The position numbers and the translations under genes were made by a program. Positions 1 through 7,932 of a DNA stretch of 64,000 nt are shown here, piece after piece (position 1 is the stretch's first letter; each line of letters begins with the position of its first letter). Where the stretch lies: positions 1,697,992-1,761,991 of the forward strand of contig NZ_CP009245.1 in the NCBI RefSeq assembly GCF_001941445.1. Direction: 5' to 3'. Source of the stretch: Corynebacterium aquilae DSM 44791 (lineage in GTDB: Bacteria; Actinomycetota; Actinomycetes; Mycobacteriales; Mycobacteriaceae). Under the pieces are notes generated by a model, which had not been told where the DNA came from, made no database searches, and worked only from the letters and a program-made list of their open reading frames with translations.

Positions 1-2444
1 CCGACATCGGACGCCAACTATCCCGCATCCCCGTCGACCCCCGCCTGGCCCGCATGCTCGTCGAAGCACACCACAGCGGATGCGTCGCCGACGTCCTCGT
101 CATCGTCGCCGCCCTATCCATCCAAGACGTGCGCGAACGGCCCATGGACATGACCGCCCAAGCCGATCAAGCCCACGCCCGCTTCAACGACAAAACCTCC
201 GACTTCGCCAGCTACCTGAAACTGTGGGACTACCTCACCCACACCCAACAAGAACTCAGCGGCAACAAATTCCGCACCCGCATGAAAAAAGAGTTCCTCC
301 ACTACCTCCGCATCCGCGAATGGCGCGACCTGGTCCGCCAACTCACCGGCGTCATCGACGACCTCGGCTGGAGCTACGGCGCCTACGAACCAGAACACCA
401 CAACATGGACCTGGTCCACCAAGCACTGCTATCCGGCCTACTCAGCCACATCGGCGTTCGGGCAGGTGACAGTCGCGAATACGCCGGCGCCCGCGGCACC
501 CGCTTCGTGATCTTCCCCGGCAGCGGACTAAGCAAAAAACCACCCCAGGTCGTCATGGCCGGACAACTCGTCGAAACCTCCCGCCTGTTCGCCCGCGACG
601 TCGCAGCCATCGCCCCCGAATGGGCCGAACAGCTCGGCAAAGACCTCCTGCGCCACCAATACTCCGAACCCCACTGGTCGACCAAACGCGCAGCCGCCAT
701 GGTCTACCAAAAATCCACCCTCTACGGCGTCACCCTCGTCGCCGACCGACTCACCAGCCTGCACACCGTAGACCCCGAGGCCGCCCGCAGCCTGTTCATC
801 CGCCACGCCCTGATCGACGGCGACTGGAACACCCACCACAGCTTCTTCCACGACAACGCCAAAAAGCTCGAGGAAGCAGCAGAACTCGAAAACAAGGCCC
901 GCCGACGCGACATCGTCGTCGACGACGACACCCTCTACGACTTCTACGACAGCAAACTTCCCCCCTCGATCACCACCGGCCAGCGCTTCGACCGCTGGTG
1001 GAAGAAGAAGCAACGCACCCAGCCAACACTGCTCGACTTCAACCCGGACAACCTCATCCGCGACGACGCCGAAGGAGTCGAGGAAGACGCATTCCCCGAC
1101 AAATGGGAAAGCGACGACATCATCTTCGACGTCGACTACAACTTCCTACCCGGATCCCCCGATGACGGCGTGACAATCCGCATCCCCGTACCACTGCTCG
1201 GAAGCGTCGACGCCCAAACCTTCGAATGGCTCGTCCCAGGCCTACGCGAAGAACTCATCACCGAACTCATCCGCACCCTCCCCAAGGCGCTGCGGCGCAC
1301 CGTCGTACCCGCCCCCGCCTACGCTGCCCGCGTCCTGCCCATGCTCGTCGCCTACCACGGCAGCGTCACCAAACAACTCGCAGAAGCCCTCCACCGCATC
1401 GGCGGGCGCGGAATCGCCGCCACCGACTTCAACCCCGACCAACTACCCGACCACCTGCGCCCCTCCTACGCAGCCATCGACAAACGCGGCAAAATCATCG
1501 ACCGCGACCGCAACCTAAAAGCCCTCAAAGAACGCAACGCCAAACACATTTCCTCCTCCGTCAAGAAAGTCGGCGCAGCCGCATATCACGACGAAGCCCC
1601 GGAATGGACCGCCCAAACTCTCGGCACCATCCCCGAAGAAATCACCAGCACCGTCGACGGCCAAGCCGTCACCACCTACCCGGCACTCGTCGCCACCCCA
1701 GGCGGCGTAGCAGTGGAAGCAAAACCCACCAAAGCAGCGGCCGATGCCAGCCACCTCACCGCCACGATCACGCTGCTTCTGCGTTCCATCACGGTCAACA
1801 CCCAACGCATGGTCAATGGCCTCCCCTTGACACAACGGGTTGCGGTGGAAAACTACCCCCACGGTGGCGCCCAGGGACTCGTCGACGATGCACGCGTCGC
1901 CGCGATTCGCGACAGCCTCATCGCGCATGGCGGACCAGTCCGCTCCCCGGAAGAATTCGCCACCCTACAGCAAGCAGTCAGCAAAGATGTCCCCTCCAGG
2001 GTTCGCCAAATGGTCGTCGCACTAGCCCCCGCGCTGGTCACCTACGCGCACGTCGCCGACGAACTTTCAGCCTGGAGCGGGCCCGCCATCGACGACATGA
2101 CCAAACAACTGTCCGTGCTGCTCCCCCCGCACGCGCTCTCACTTCACGGAGCAGCGCGCCTCCGGCATCTCCCCCGCTATCTCGAAGCGATGAAGATTCG
2201 TCTCGAAGACATGGATCGCGATCCCGACCGCGACGAAGATCTGTCCATGACCATCGAAAATGTGCAACAGCTCCTAGAACAAAAACTGGCACAGCTCGGA
2301 CCGGGCGCTGAAAAAACAGCAGCAGTCAAAGACATCATCTTCATGATCGAAGAATTGCGCGTGAGCCTGTTTGCACAACGACTCGGCACCGCAGGAACCG
2401 TCAGCGCCCGCCGCATCGAAAAAGCAATCGCAAAATTGGGATAA
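1..2444 (+). CDS. hrpA: ATP-dependent RNA helicase HrpA, 3' part (5' end outside window)
   Basis: The reading frame is open from the first complete codon at base 3 (D-I-G-R-Q-L-S-R-I-P-V-D-P-R-L-A-R), so the gene starts upstream of the window and the ATG at 54 is internal. The part seen is about 813 codons. It begins in the helicase-associated segment (PVDPRLARMLVEA is typical of DEAH-box HrpA) and continues through the OB-fold/DUF3418-type C-terminal half, including a region near residues 450-600 with acidic and aromatic patches. The Walker A and DEAH motifs must lie upstream and cannot be checked. DEAH helicases of this family act on RNA-protein complexes, for example stalled ribosomes. The codons are strongly C-ending. 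The gene ends 49 bp before the end of convergent nrdR, with a hairpin between them. Confidence 0.9.
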   Translation, partial: DIGRQLSRIPVDPRLARMLVEAHHSGCVADVLVIVAALSIQDVRERPMDMTAQADQAHARFNDKTSDFASYLKLWDYLTHTQQELSGNKFRTRMKKEFLHYLRIREWRDLVRQLTGVIDDLGWSYGAYEPEHHNMDLVHQALLSGLLSHIGVRAGDSREYAGARGTRFVIFPGSGLSKKPPQVVMAGQLVETSRLFARDVAAIAPEWAEQLGKDLLRHQYSEPHWSTKRAAAMVYQKSTLYGVTLVADRLTSLHTVDPEAARSLFIRHALIDGDWNTHHSFFHDNAKKLEEAAELENKARRRDIVVDDDTLYDFYDSKLPPSITTGQRFDRWWKKKQRTQPTLLDFNPDNLIRDDAEGVEEDAFPDKWESDDIIFDVDYNFLPGSPDDGVTIRIPVPLLGSVDAQTFEWLVPGLREELITELIRTLPKALRRTVVPAPAYAARVLPMLVAYHGSVTKQLAEALHRIGGRGIAATDFNPDQLPDHLRPSYAAIDKRGKIIDRDRNLKALKERNAKHISSSVKKVGAAAYHDEAPEWTAQTLGTIPEEITSTVDGQAVTTYPALVATPGGVAVEAKPTKAAADASHLTATITLLLRSITVNTQRMVNGLPLTQRVAVENYPHGGAQGLVDDARVAAIRDSLIAHGGPVRSPEEFATLQQAVSKDVPSRVRQMVVALAPALVTYAHVADELSAWSGPAIDDMTKQLSVLLPPHALSLHGAARLRHLPRYLEAMKIRLEDMDRDPDRDEDLSMTIENVQQLLEQKLAQLGPGAEKTAAVKDIIFMIEELRVSLFAQRLGTAGTVSARRIEKAIAKLG

Positions 2445-2454
2445 CAGACAAAAA

Positions 2455-2489
2455 CAAGGTGCCCGCCGACAAATCGGCCGGGCACCTTG
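2455..2489. terminator. Bidirectional terminator between hrpA and nrdR
   Basis: An inverted repeat starts at 2455 (CAAGGTGCCCG) and closes at 2489 (CGGGCACCTTG). An inner CCGA/TCGG pairing leaves one bulged base. A-rich sequence precedes it and T-rich sequence follows, so it could stop transcription from both convergent genes. Confidence 0.75.
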
Positions 2490-2493
2490 ATTC

Positions 2494-2955
2494 TTACTTC
2501 AGCGAAGACTTCGCATGCCGTCGCATCATGCGAATTTCCTTTTCGAAGTCTTCTGCACTATCAAAACTGCGGTAGACAGACGCAAATCGCAGATAAGCCA
2601 CCTCATCAAGCTCCCGCAGCGGATCCAAAATAGCCAAACCGATATCGTTGGCGTTGACCTGCGAGGTGCCCTTCAAACGCACAGTTTCCTCCACCTCTTG
2701 AGCAAGCCGTTTCAAAGCGTCATCGCTGACGTTTCGCCCCTGGCACGCCCGCCGCACACCCAAAATAACCTTGTCGCGCGAAAAAGGTTCCGTCACGCCA
2801 TTTCGTTTCACCACCAACAACATCGCCTTTTCCACCGTGGTGAATCGACCGCCACATTCGGGGCACTCCCGGCGTCGCCGAATAGCAGACCCACTGTCCA
2901 CCACACGGGAGTCGATCACACTGGAGCTGTGATTGGCACAAAAAGGGCAATACAT
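2494..2955 (-). CDS. nrdR: Transcriptional repressor NrdR (ribonucleotide reductase regulator)
   Basis: A 153-residue protein of normal NrdR length. The N-terminus MYCPFC with a later CPEC makes the Cys4 zinc ribbon (residues 3-34). It is followed by the ATP-cone (VVKRNG and RDKVILGV near 49-65) that senses ATP/dATP. NrdR represses ribonucleotide reductase operons through NrdR boxes. I chose the ATG at 2955 because AAGGA lies nine bases upstream and the family starts MYCPFC; an in-frame TTG at 2964 would overlap that spacing. It lies downstream of divS on the same strand, as in other corynebacteria, with about 250 bp between them. No nrd operon is in the window, so its targets lie elsewhere. 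Confidence 0.95.
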   Translation of the reverse strand: MYCPFCANHSSSVIDSRVVDSGSAIRRRRECPECGGRFTTVEKAMLLVVKRNGVTEPFSRDKVILGVRRACQGRNVSDDALKRLAQEVEETVRLKGTSQVNANDIGLAILDPLRELDEVAYLRFASVYRSFDSAEDFEKEIRMMRRHAKSSLK

Positions 2956-3201
2956 GAGGATCAATCCTTGTTCAGGTCGAGCAAGCTCTACTGGTGGGCG
3001 ATGCGCCTCTAAACCTTAGTCGCTTCACTTGTTGTCCCTAAAGGGAGCAGGCACACACAAAAAATGCCCGCAAAAACCAGCTACGCCGTGGCTTTCTGAG
3101 ACCTTCCACTCGTGCGGTAAAAGTGCACGGAGATAGGCCACACAAAGCCACGACGCGGTGCATCTCTGCGGGATGTATATGACAGCGCCCAGCCAGAACC
3201 C

Positions 3202-3495
3202 TTACTTGGCAATACTGGTCAGGGAAGTCTCATGCCCCATAGGCATCATTTGTGGGGAATCGTCGGGCGCCGGCCCCAGGATGAGGAAAGCAAGCCCCAT
3301 CACCATTCCGAAGGTTCCGCCGAGCAAGATGCTCGAGAATCGACGAGAATCTGCGCCGTTATCCCGCGCTGGCTCGCGGTAGTGCACAGTCACGGTGCGA
3401 ACACCAGATGAAACCCTGGCGGAAGGCAACCGACCCGGTTCGAACACAGCAGTGCTAGTGGAGGGCATAGCGTTGTTGATGGTGCGAGCAGTCAT
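3202..3495 (-). CDS. divS: Small membrane protein, likely SOS-induced cell-division suppressor DivS
   Basis: A 97-residue protein starting at the ATG at 3495, which has AAGGA eight bases upstream. A longer frame to 3669 lacks such a site. It has a Ser/Thr/Arg-rich N-terminus and one predicted membrane segment (residues about 57-76, ILLGGTFGMVMGLAFLILGP), then a short Pro/Met-rich tail. I assign it mainly by position: a small membrane protein divergent from lexA and next to nrdR is DivS in Corynebacterium glutamicum, which blocks division during DNA damage. M. tuberculosis has Rv2719c in the same place, with a LysM domain that is absent here. Candidate LexA sites lie upstream (3606-3640). The sequence itself carries no diagnostic catalytic motif, so the name is inferred from context. 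Confidence 0.6.
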   Translation of the reverse strand: MTARTINNAMPSTSTAVFEPGRLPSARVSSGVRTVTVHYREPARDNGADSRRFSSILLGGTFGMVMGLAFLILGPAPDDSPQMMPMGHETSLTSIAK

Positions 3496-3605
3496 GATGG
3501 CAGTCCTTTTCTTCCGGCAAACACGCCAGAGGGTATGTCTGTTTCGGGGTGTCGTTTTTAGTGATGTGAAGCTTAAACCCGGGCTCGAAGCCTTGCAGAT
3601 AAATT

Positions 3606-3640
3606 TAGCACCTGTGTTCGAGTTCCGCTTACATGTTCGA
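3606..3640 (-). promoter_or_regulatory. Candidate LexA (SOS) operators for divS
   Basis: TAGCACCTGTGTTCGA (3606-3621) matches 11 of the 14 fixed positions of the corynebacterial SOS consensus TCGAAMANNTGTTCGA. CCGCTTACATGTTCGA (3625-3640) matches 10 of 14. They lie 110-145 bp upstream of the divS start. Identification is by consensus only. Confidence 0.5.
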
Positions 3641-3798
3641 TTTTTACCATAGCTCATCCGTTCGAACAAGTCTGAACAAAAACGACCATTCCACTAGCCA
3701 CTCCCCCGCACAATCAGCTATGCTTACTGCAATAACGCGAAGCATTCGCGGTCGCCACATACAGCCATGTTCGAACGATTAGTAAAAACTCGCATCTT

Positions 3799-3814
3799 TT
3801 CGAACACGTTCGAA
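3799..3814. promoter_or_regulatory. Candidate LexA operator with short spacer
   Basis: TTCGAACACGTTCGAA is a dyad of two TTCGAA arms around four bases. The usual SOS box has the same arms two bases further apart, so this is a non-canonical spacing. It lies about 195 bp upstream of lexA. Confidence 0.4.
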
Positions 3815-3974
3815 CCCTAAGGTTCTTTTCGGCCCACCATTTTTGGATGCCACGCCCGATCGAGCCGAATTGCTTCCAGGGATATGCCCCTTAGAACAAC
3901 CCCCCGGTTTTTCGGCACGCCCTCCAGATGCCACCCGAAACCTTAGCTATGATGGCTCACGACACCCTTAGTAC

Positions 3975-3990
3975 GAATATTCGAATATTC
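3975..3990. promoter_or_regulatory. Perfect 16-bp palindrome in the lexA leader
   Basis: GAATATTCGAATATTC reads the same on both strands. It ends 17 bp before the lexA ATG, a position suited to an operator that covers the start of transcription or translation. It shares the TTCGAA core with the SOS box but differs in flanks and spacing. Confidence 0.5.
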
Positions 3991-4007
3991 AAGCAACCTG
4001 GACTCAG

Positions 4008-4688
4008 ATGAATAACAAAACCCCCGACAAGTCCTCCCTGTCCGATCGCCAACGGCGCATCCTTGAGGTCATCCACGATGCCGTACTGCTGCGCGGATAT
4101 CCGCCCAGCATTCGCGAGATCGGCGACGCGACAGGCCTGCAATCCACTTCTTCCGTCGCCTATCAGCTACGCGAGTTGGAAAAGAAGGGCTTCCTCAAGC
4201 GCGACGCCAATAAGCCAAGGGCCGTTAACGTGAAGAACCTTCCGGCGGAGAAGCAAAAGCCGGGACGTAAAACGGTTAAGGCGCCGGAGGTTTCCGAGGG
4301 GGAGGCTGCCAGCCAGCCTGCCTACATTCCGGTGGTTGGTCGTATTGCTGCAGGCAATCCGATTCTTGCCGAACAGCATGTGGAGGAATACTTCCCCATG
4401 CCCGTCGAGATTGTTGGCGATGGTGAGCTTTACATGCTGCAGGTCGTCGGCGAATCAATGCAGGATGCCGGCATCCTTGACGGTGACTGGGTGATCGTCA
4501 AGTCGCAAAAGGTTGCCCAACAGGGCGATTTTGTGGCGGCGATGATCGACGGAGAGGCTACCGTCAAGGAGTTCCACAAAGATTCGACTGGGGTGTGGCT
4601 ACTCCCCCACAACACGCAATTCGATCCGATTCCGGCCAACGAGGCCGAGATCCTGGGGCGCGTTGTATCTGTGATGCGCAAGCTTTAG
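4008..4688 (+). CDS. lexA: LexA repressor, SOS regulator with self-cleaving protease domain
   Basis: A 226-residue protein. The winged helix-turn-helix lies in residues 11-75 ([30 protein letters not shown]). A charged Lys/Glu linker follows (76-102), then the S24 peptidase domain. The Ala115-Gly116 cleavage site (RIAAGNP), the nucleophile Ser150 in GESM and the general base Lys187 in ATVKEF are all present. Cleavage is stimulated by the RecA filament, and RecA is encoded at 28-29 kb here. The ATG at 4008 is the only plausible start before the helix-turn-helix. No strong Shine-Dalgarno is seen. It is divergent from divS and probably autoregulated through sites in the intergenic region. Confidence 0.97.
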   Translation: MNNKTPDKSSLSDRQRRILEVIHDAVLLRGYPPSIREIGDATGLQSTSSVAYQLRELEKKGFLKRDANKPRAVNVKNLPAEKQKPGRKTVKAPEVSEGEAASQPAYIPVVGRIAAGNPILAEQHVEEYFPMPVEIVGDGELYMLQVVGESMQDAGILDGDWVIVKSQKVAQQGDFVAAMIDGEATVKEFHKDSTGVWLLPHNTQFDPIPANEAEILGRVVSVMRKL

Positions 4689-4710
4689 GGTGGCGTTTAG
4701 CATTCTTCTA

Positions 4711-4743
4711 CCCCTTCCGACCTGGGTTTCGGAAGGGGTTTTT
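4711..4743 (+). terminator. lexA terminator
   Basis: A ten-base-pair stem CCCCTTCCGA/TCGGAAGGGG with an eight-base loop is followed by TTTTT. It lies 23 bp after the lexA stop codon. Confidence 0.9.
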
Positions 4744-5100
4744 CGTGTGGCATCTCTTGGGAGCGCCATGTGGTTTTTAAAGACCGCACCAAACAAAAAA
4801 TACACCCCCACATAGGGGTAGTTCTGCTGGTCTAGCTTATTTGAATCATCGCGGACGAAAGACACAGAATCAGAAACAATACAAGGGTTTATCAGCAGTT
4901 ATAGGTGGACATCCCTCCTGTTTCATTCCGTATCTGTTGGATTATGTGGCGATAATCCCAGTCAGATCACACCCGACTGGCCCCAAAAAATCGGGCATTC
5001 ATGACAAACTAGAGAGTGGATTCGGGCACATGCACAGATTCTCAGGTGCACCGATGTTTTGATTTTTTGTCCTCATGTTTATTTCACCGCTAGGAGCACC
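4744..5100. other. Intergenic region upstream of sugR
   Basis: 357 bp after the lexA terminator without a gene. It has a small hairpin CCAGTC/GACTGG at 4958-4980 and a CCCC-ACATA-GGGG hairpin near 4805. I cannot identify a promoter or a GlxR-type site with confidence. Confidence 0.5.
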
Positions 5101-5889
5101 ATGTACGCAGAGGAACGCCGTCGCCAGATCGCTTCCCTGACCGCTGTTGAAGGGCGCGTCAATGTCACGGAGCTCGCCGCCCGGTTTAATGTCACGGCTG
5201 AAACGATTCGTCGCGATTTGGCGATTTTGGATCAAGAGGGCACGGTGCACCGAGTGCATGGCGGTGCAGTAGCGAGCCAGAATTTCCAGACGACTGAGTT
5301 CACTGTGGATGCTCGTAGTAAGTCGGCATCGACAGCGAAAAATGCGATCGCCCACGCCGCGCTACGTTATTTGCCGCAGGCCCATGGCGGCCTGTTCCTT
5401 GATGCGGGCACCACGTTGTCGACTTTTGCAGACTTGTTATCTCAAAATTCTCAGGCCCGCCATTGGTCGATTGTGACCAACTGCCTTCCCATCGCATTGA
5501 ACTTGGCTTCTGCTGGCCTCGATGAGGTCCAGTTGCTGGGTGGCAGTGTTCGTGCCATTACTCAAGCCGTGGTTGGTGATACCGCTTTGCGCACGCTGGC
5601 GTTGATGCGGGCTGATGTGGCTTTTATTGGCACCAATGCCTTGACTCTGGATCACGGCCTGTCTACTGCGGATTCGCAGGAAGCCGCAGTGAAGCGGGCA
5701 ATGATTATCAACGCCCGTAAAGTTGTCGTGTTGTGCGATGCGTCCAAGATGGGCTGCGATTACTTGGTGAGCTTTGCCACGTTGGACGATATCGATGTTG
5801 TGATCACTGACAAGGGTGCCCCGTCGACGTTCGTTGATGCGTTGCGTGAGCGGGGCATTGAGGTTGTGATCGCTGAGCCTGGCGAGTAG
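5101..5889 (+). CDS. sugR: DeoR-family repressor, likely SugR (PTS gene regulator)
   Basis: A 262-residue DeoR-family protein. The N-terminal helix-turn-helix occupies residues 1-60 (VNVTELAARFNVTAETIRRDL, then HRVHGGAV), followed by the DeoR C-terminal sugar-phosphate sensor with FLDAGTT (near 99), VTNCLPIA and FIGTNALTLDHGLST. SugR of C. glutamicum represses ptsI, ptsH, ptsG, ptsF and other sugar genes and is released by phosphorylated sugars. The start at ATG 5101 has AGGAGC directly upstream; a TTG at 5059 is less likely. It is convergent with ptsI. It is paralogous to the second regulator at 7933, and the SugR name is from its place between lexA and ptsI. Confidence 0.85.
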   Translation: MYAEERRRQIASLTAVEGRVNVTELAARFNVTAETIRRDLAILDQEGTVHRVHGGAVASQNFQTTEFTVDARSKSASTAKNAIAHAALRYLPQAHGGLFLDAGTTLSTFADLLSQNSQARHWSIVTNCLPIALNLASAGLDEVQLLGGSVRAITQAVVGDTALRTLALMRADVAFIGTNALTLDHGLSTADSQEAAVKRAMIINARKVVVLCDASKMGCDYLVSFATLDDIDVVITDKGAPSTFVDALRERGIEVVIAEPGE

Positions 5890-5906
5890 TTTTCATCGCC
5901 TTCGGC

Positions 5907-5946
5907 GGGGTGTTGCTTTCGCGGTATGAGAGCAACACCCCTTTGT
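5907..5946 (+). terminator. sugR terminator
   Basis: An 11-bp stem GGGGTGTTGCT/AGCAACACCCC (5907-5917 with 5931-5941) is followed by TTTGTT. Confidence 0.8.
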
Positions 5947-5953
5947 TATGGCG

Positions 5954-6003
5954 ATAGCGGTGTGGCCCCTCGAAACTTATCGAGGGGCCACACCGCTATT
6001 TTG
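5954..6003. terminator. Second, 20-bp perfect hairpin between sugR and ptsI
   Basis: The arms 5954-5973 and 5980-5999 are perfectly complementary over 20 bp with a six-base loop. A T-run follows on the plus strand. It lies 12 bp beyond the ptsI stop, so it probably insulates the two convergent units, although the minus-strand tail has no T-run. Confidence 0.7.
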
Positions 6004-6010
6004 TCGGGGG

Positions 6011-7702
6011 TTAGCCCTTGATGACTGCGCGCACAGCTTCGCGTGCGGCGATAGCACCCTCGGCGTCCAGGGCTGCCTCAGCGGCCTTCTGGCAGGTCTC
6101 CAGGGTGACGTCTGCCAGCTGTGCACCTACGCCGGCAATGGCGGTGGAGGCGGCGGACAGGGAGTTCACACCCAGGCCGGTGAGAACGCAAGCCAACAGC
6201 GGGTCAGCGGCGGCTTCGCCACACACGCCGACGGCGGTGTCAAAGCGCTTGCCTTCGTCGCAGGTGTGCTTGATCAGTCGCAGCACGGCGGGCTGCCACG
6301 GGTCGGTCAGGTAAGCCAGCTGCGGGGACATGCGGTCGGCTGCCATGGTGTACTGGGTGAGATCGTTGGTACCGATGGAGACGAACTCCAGGTACGGCAT
6401 GATCTTGTCTGCCATCAGTGCGGCAGCGGGAACCTCGATCATCGCACCCGGGGTCAGGCCACGCTCCTTGCACAGTTCAGAGAACCAGCGTGCTTCGCGG
6501 GTGGTGGCAACCATGGGGGCCATCACCCAGGTGGGAGCATTGTCGTCGCGACCGAGTTCCTGGGCAGCCTGTGCGATAGCGTCAAGCTGTCGGGTCAGCA
6601 GCGGCTCGTTGGCGCGTGCAACGCGCAGACCGCGCACGCCCAAAGCGGGGTTCATCTCGTCAGCCATGGTGGCGAAGGCGACGGGCTTGTCGGATCCGGC
6701 ATCCAGGGAGCGAACGACAACCTTGGACTCGGGGAAACGCTCCAGCACCTTCTTGTATACGTTTGCCTGCTCATCGACCGAGGGTTCGGTGGTGGCGGAC
6801 AGGAAGCACATTTCGGTGCGGAACAGACCGATGCCTTCCGCCTGGGTGGCGGCTGCAACGCGGGCGGCATTGCCGTCTTGCACGTTCGCGAGGAGTTGGA
6901 CGCGGTGGCCGTCCTTGGTTTGTGCGGGGCCACGCCACTGGGCGACGCGCTCTGCGAACTCCTTGTATTCGGCAACCATGGCCTCAGCCTGGGCGGGGTC
7001 TGCGCCGGTGGTGATGGTTCCCAGGGAGCCATCGACGAGAACCTTTTCGCCGGCGGAGATGTTCTTCAGCTTCTCCCCAACCGCAACGATGCAAGGCACG
7101 TTGAGTTGACGGGCGATGATCGCGGTGTGCGAAGTCGGGCCACCAAGTTCAGTGACCAGGGCAACGAAGAGGCTGGTGTCTAGGGCAGCGGTATCTGCCG
7201 GGGAAAGATCGTCTGCGAACAGGACGACCGGACCGTCCACCTGGGGCAAGCCTGGTTCTTCTTCGCCACGCAGCTCTGCGATGGTGCGGTCGCGAATATC
7301 GCGCAGGTCAGTGACGCGCTCGGCCATCACACCACCCGCAGCCTCAAACATGGAGATGAATTTGGTGGTCGCGGCGACTACCGCGTAGTCAGCGGGGTGG
7401 CCGGAGGTGATGTTCTTCTTGACAGCCTTGCGCCATCCGCGGTCGCGGACCATGCCGGCTGTTGCCGACAGAACTTCCTTGGCAGCACCTTCGGCCTTGC
7501 TGGAGCGCTCGTCGAGACGAGCGGCAACAGCATCGGCGGCTGCAAGGAAGCGGTTGTGTTCTTCTTCGCGCTGATCCTCGGCAACAACTGGGCCTGCGGA
7601 GGGGAGCTCAGGGCGGGGGCGGATCCAAACAGCGTCGGCAAAGGCAATGCCGGGCACAACTGCAGTGCCCTTGATGACGGTATCGGAGGTCACATCGTTC
7701 AT
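6011..7702 (-). CDS. ptsI: PTS enzyme I, phosphoenolpyruvate-protein phosphotransferase
   Basis: A 563-residue cytoplasmic protein, the usual enzyme I length. The N-terminal phosphohistidine domain carries the active-site motif GGPTSHTAII with His192. The C-terminal PEP-binding barrel includes GIGLFRTEMCFL, VVRSLDAGSDKP and a late VGVCGEAAADP with its conserved Cys. It takes phosphate from PEP and passes it to HPr (ptsH, 12264). I chose the ATG at 7702, with AGGAC about 12 bases upstream; a frame extending to 7834 runs into the divergent promoter region. It is transcribed away from fruR and shares with it a control region rich in inverted repeats. Confidence 0.97.
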   Translation of the reverse strand: MNDVTSDTVIKGTAVVPGIAFADAVWIRPRPELPSAGPVVAEDQREEEHNRFLAAADAVAARLDERSSKAEGAAKEVLSATAGMVRDRGWRKAVKKNITSGHPADYAVVAATTKFISMFEAAGGVMAERVTDLRDIRDRTIAELRGEEEPGLPQVDGPVVLFADDLSPADTAALDTSLFVALVTELGGPTSHTAIIARQLNVPCIVAVGEKLKNISAGEKVLVDGSLGTITTGADPAQAEAMVAEYKEFAERVAQWRGPAQTKDGHRVQLLANVQDGNAARVAAATQAEGIGLFRTEMCFLSATTEPSVDEQANVYKKVLERFPESKVVVRSLDAGSDKPVAFATMADEMNPALGVRGLRVARANEPLLTRQLDAIAQAAQELGRDDNAPTWVMAPMVATTREARWFSELCKERGLTPGAMIEVPAAALMADKIMPYLEFVSIGTNDLTQYTMAADRMSPQLAYLTDPWQPAVLRLIKHTCDEGKRFDTAVGVCGEAAADPLLACVLTGLGVNSLSAASTAIAGVGAQLADVTLETCQKAAEAALDAEGAIAAREAVRAVIKG

Positions 7703-7932
7703 GGGTGCGTTCCTGTCCTCACTTTGTGGGTTTCTTCCAACATACCACCTTTCAGACAGGGCCGATCGGCAACAACCGGACACTAAATGTTGGATTTCCC
7801 ACAGGTTTTTGTGGGATTTCGCTACATTTTTCACACATTCTGTGCTTAAATGTGGCTAAACCCTCTCATGCGACCGGGTTTAGCCACATGGCAAACATGT
7901 GGCGCTAGCACACCACAGACATGGAGGTGACA
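7703..7932. promoter_or_regulatory. Divergent ptsI/fruR control region
   Basis: This 230-bp gap contains two inverted repeats, CCCACA-N6-TGTGGG (7798-7815) and a 13-bp pair TGTGGCTAAACCC/GGGTTTAGCCACA (7851-7888). Both share the TGTGG half. They are natural candidates for SugR/FruR operators. Which protein binds which repeat cannot be told from sequence. Confidence 0.55.

Larger units (their letters stand above)
3496..4007. other. Divergent divS/lexA intergenic region
   Basis: This 512-bp stretch holds no gene. It has at least five copies of TTCGA-type half sites (near 3618, 3637, 3661, 3770 and 3800-3814), which fits LexA control of both flanking genes. It also holds a perfect 16-bp palindrome at 3975-3990. 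The strand between 3820 and 3960 shows no clear element. Confidence 0.7.

Noticed and set aside
2965..3201. Possible structured RNA between divS and nrdR (CGTGGCTTT/AAAGCCACG arms)
   Set aside because: The nine-bp arms are 48 bases apart with no conserved riboswitch block; too weak to list.
5948..7183. Long open frame of about 411 codons on the plus strand
   Set aside because: It lies antisense to ptsI, is Gly/His/Cys-rich without any family motif and has no ribosome binding site. High GC third positions of ptsI explain it.
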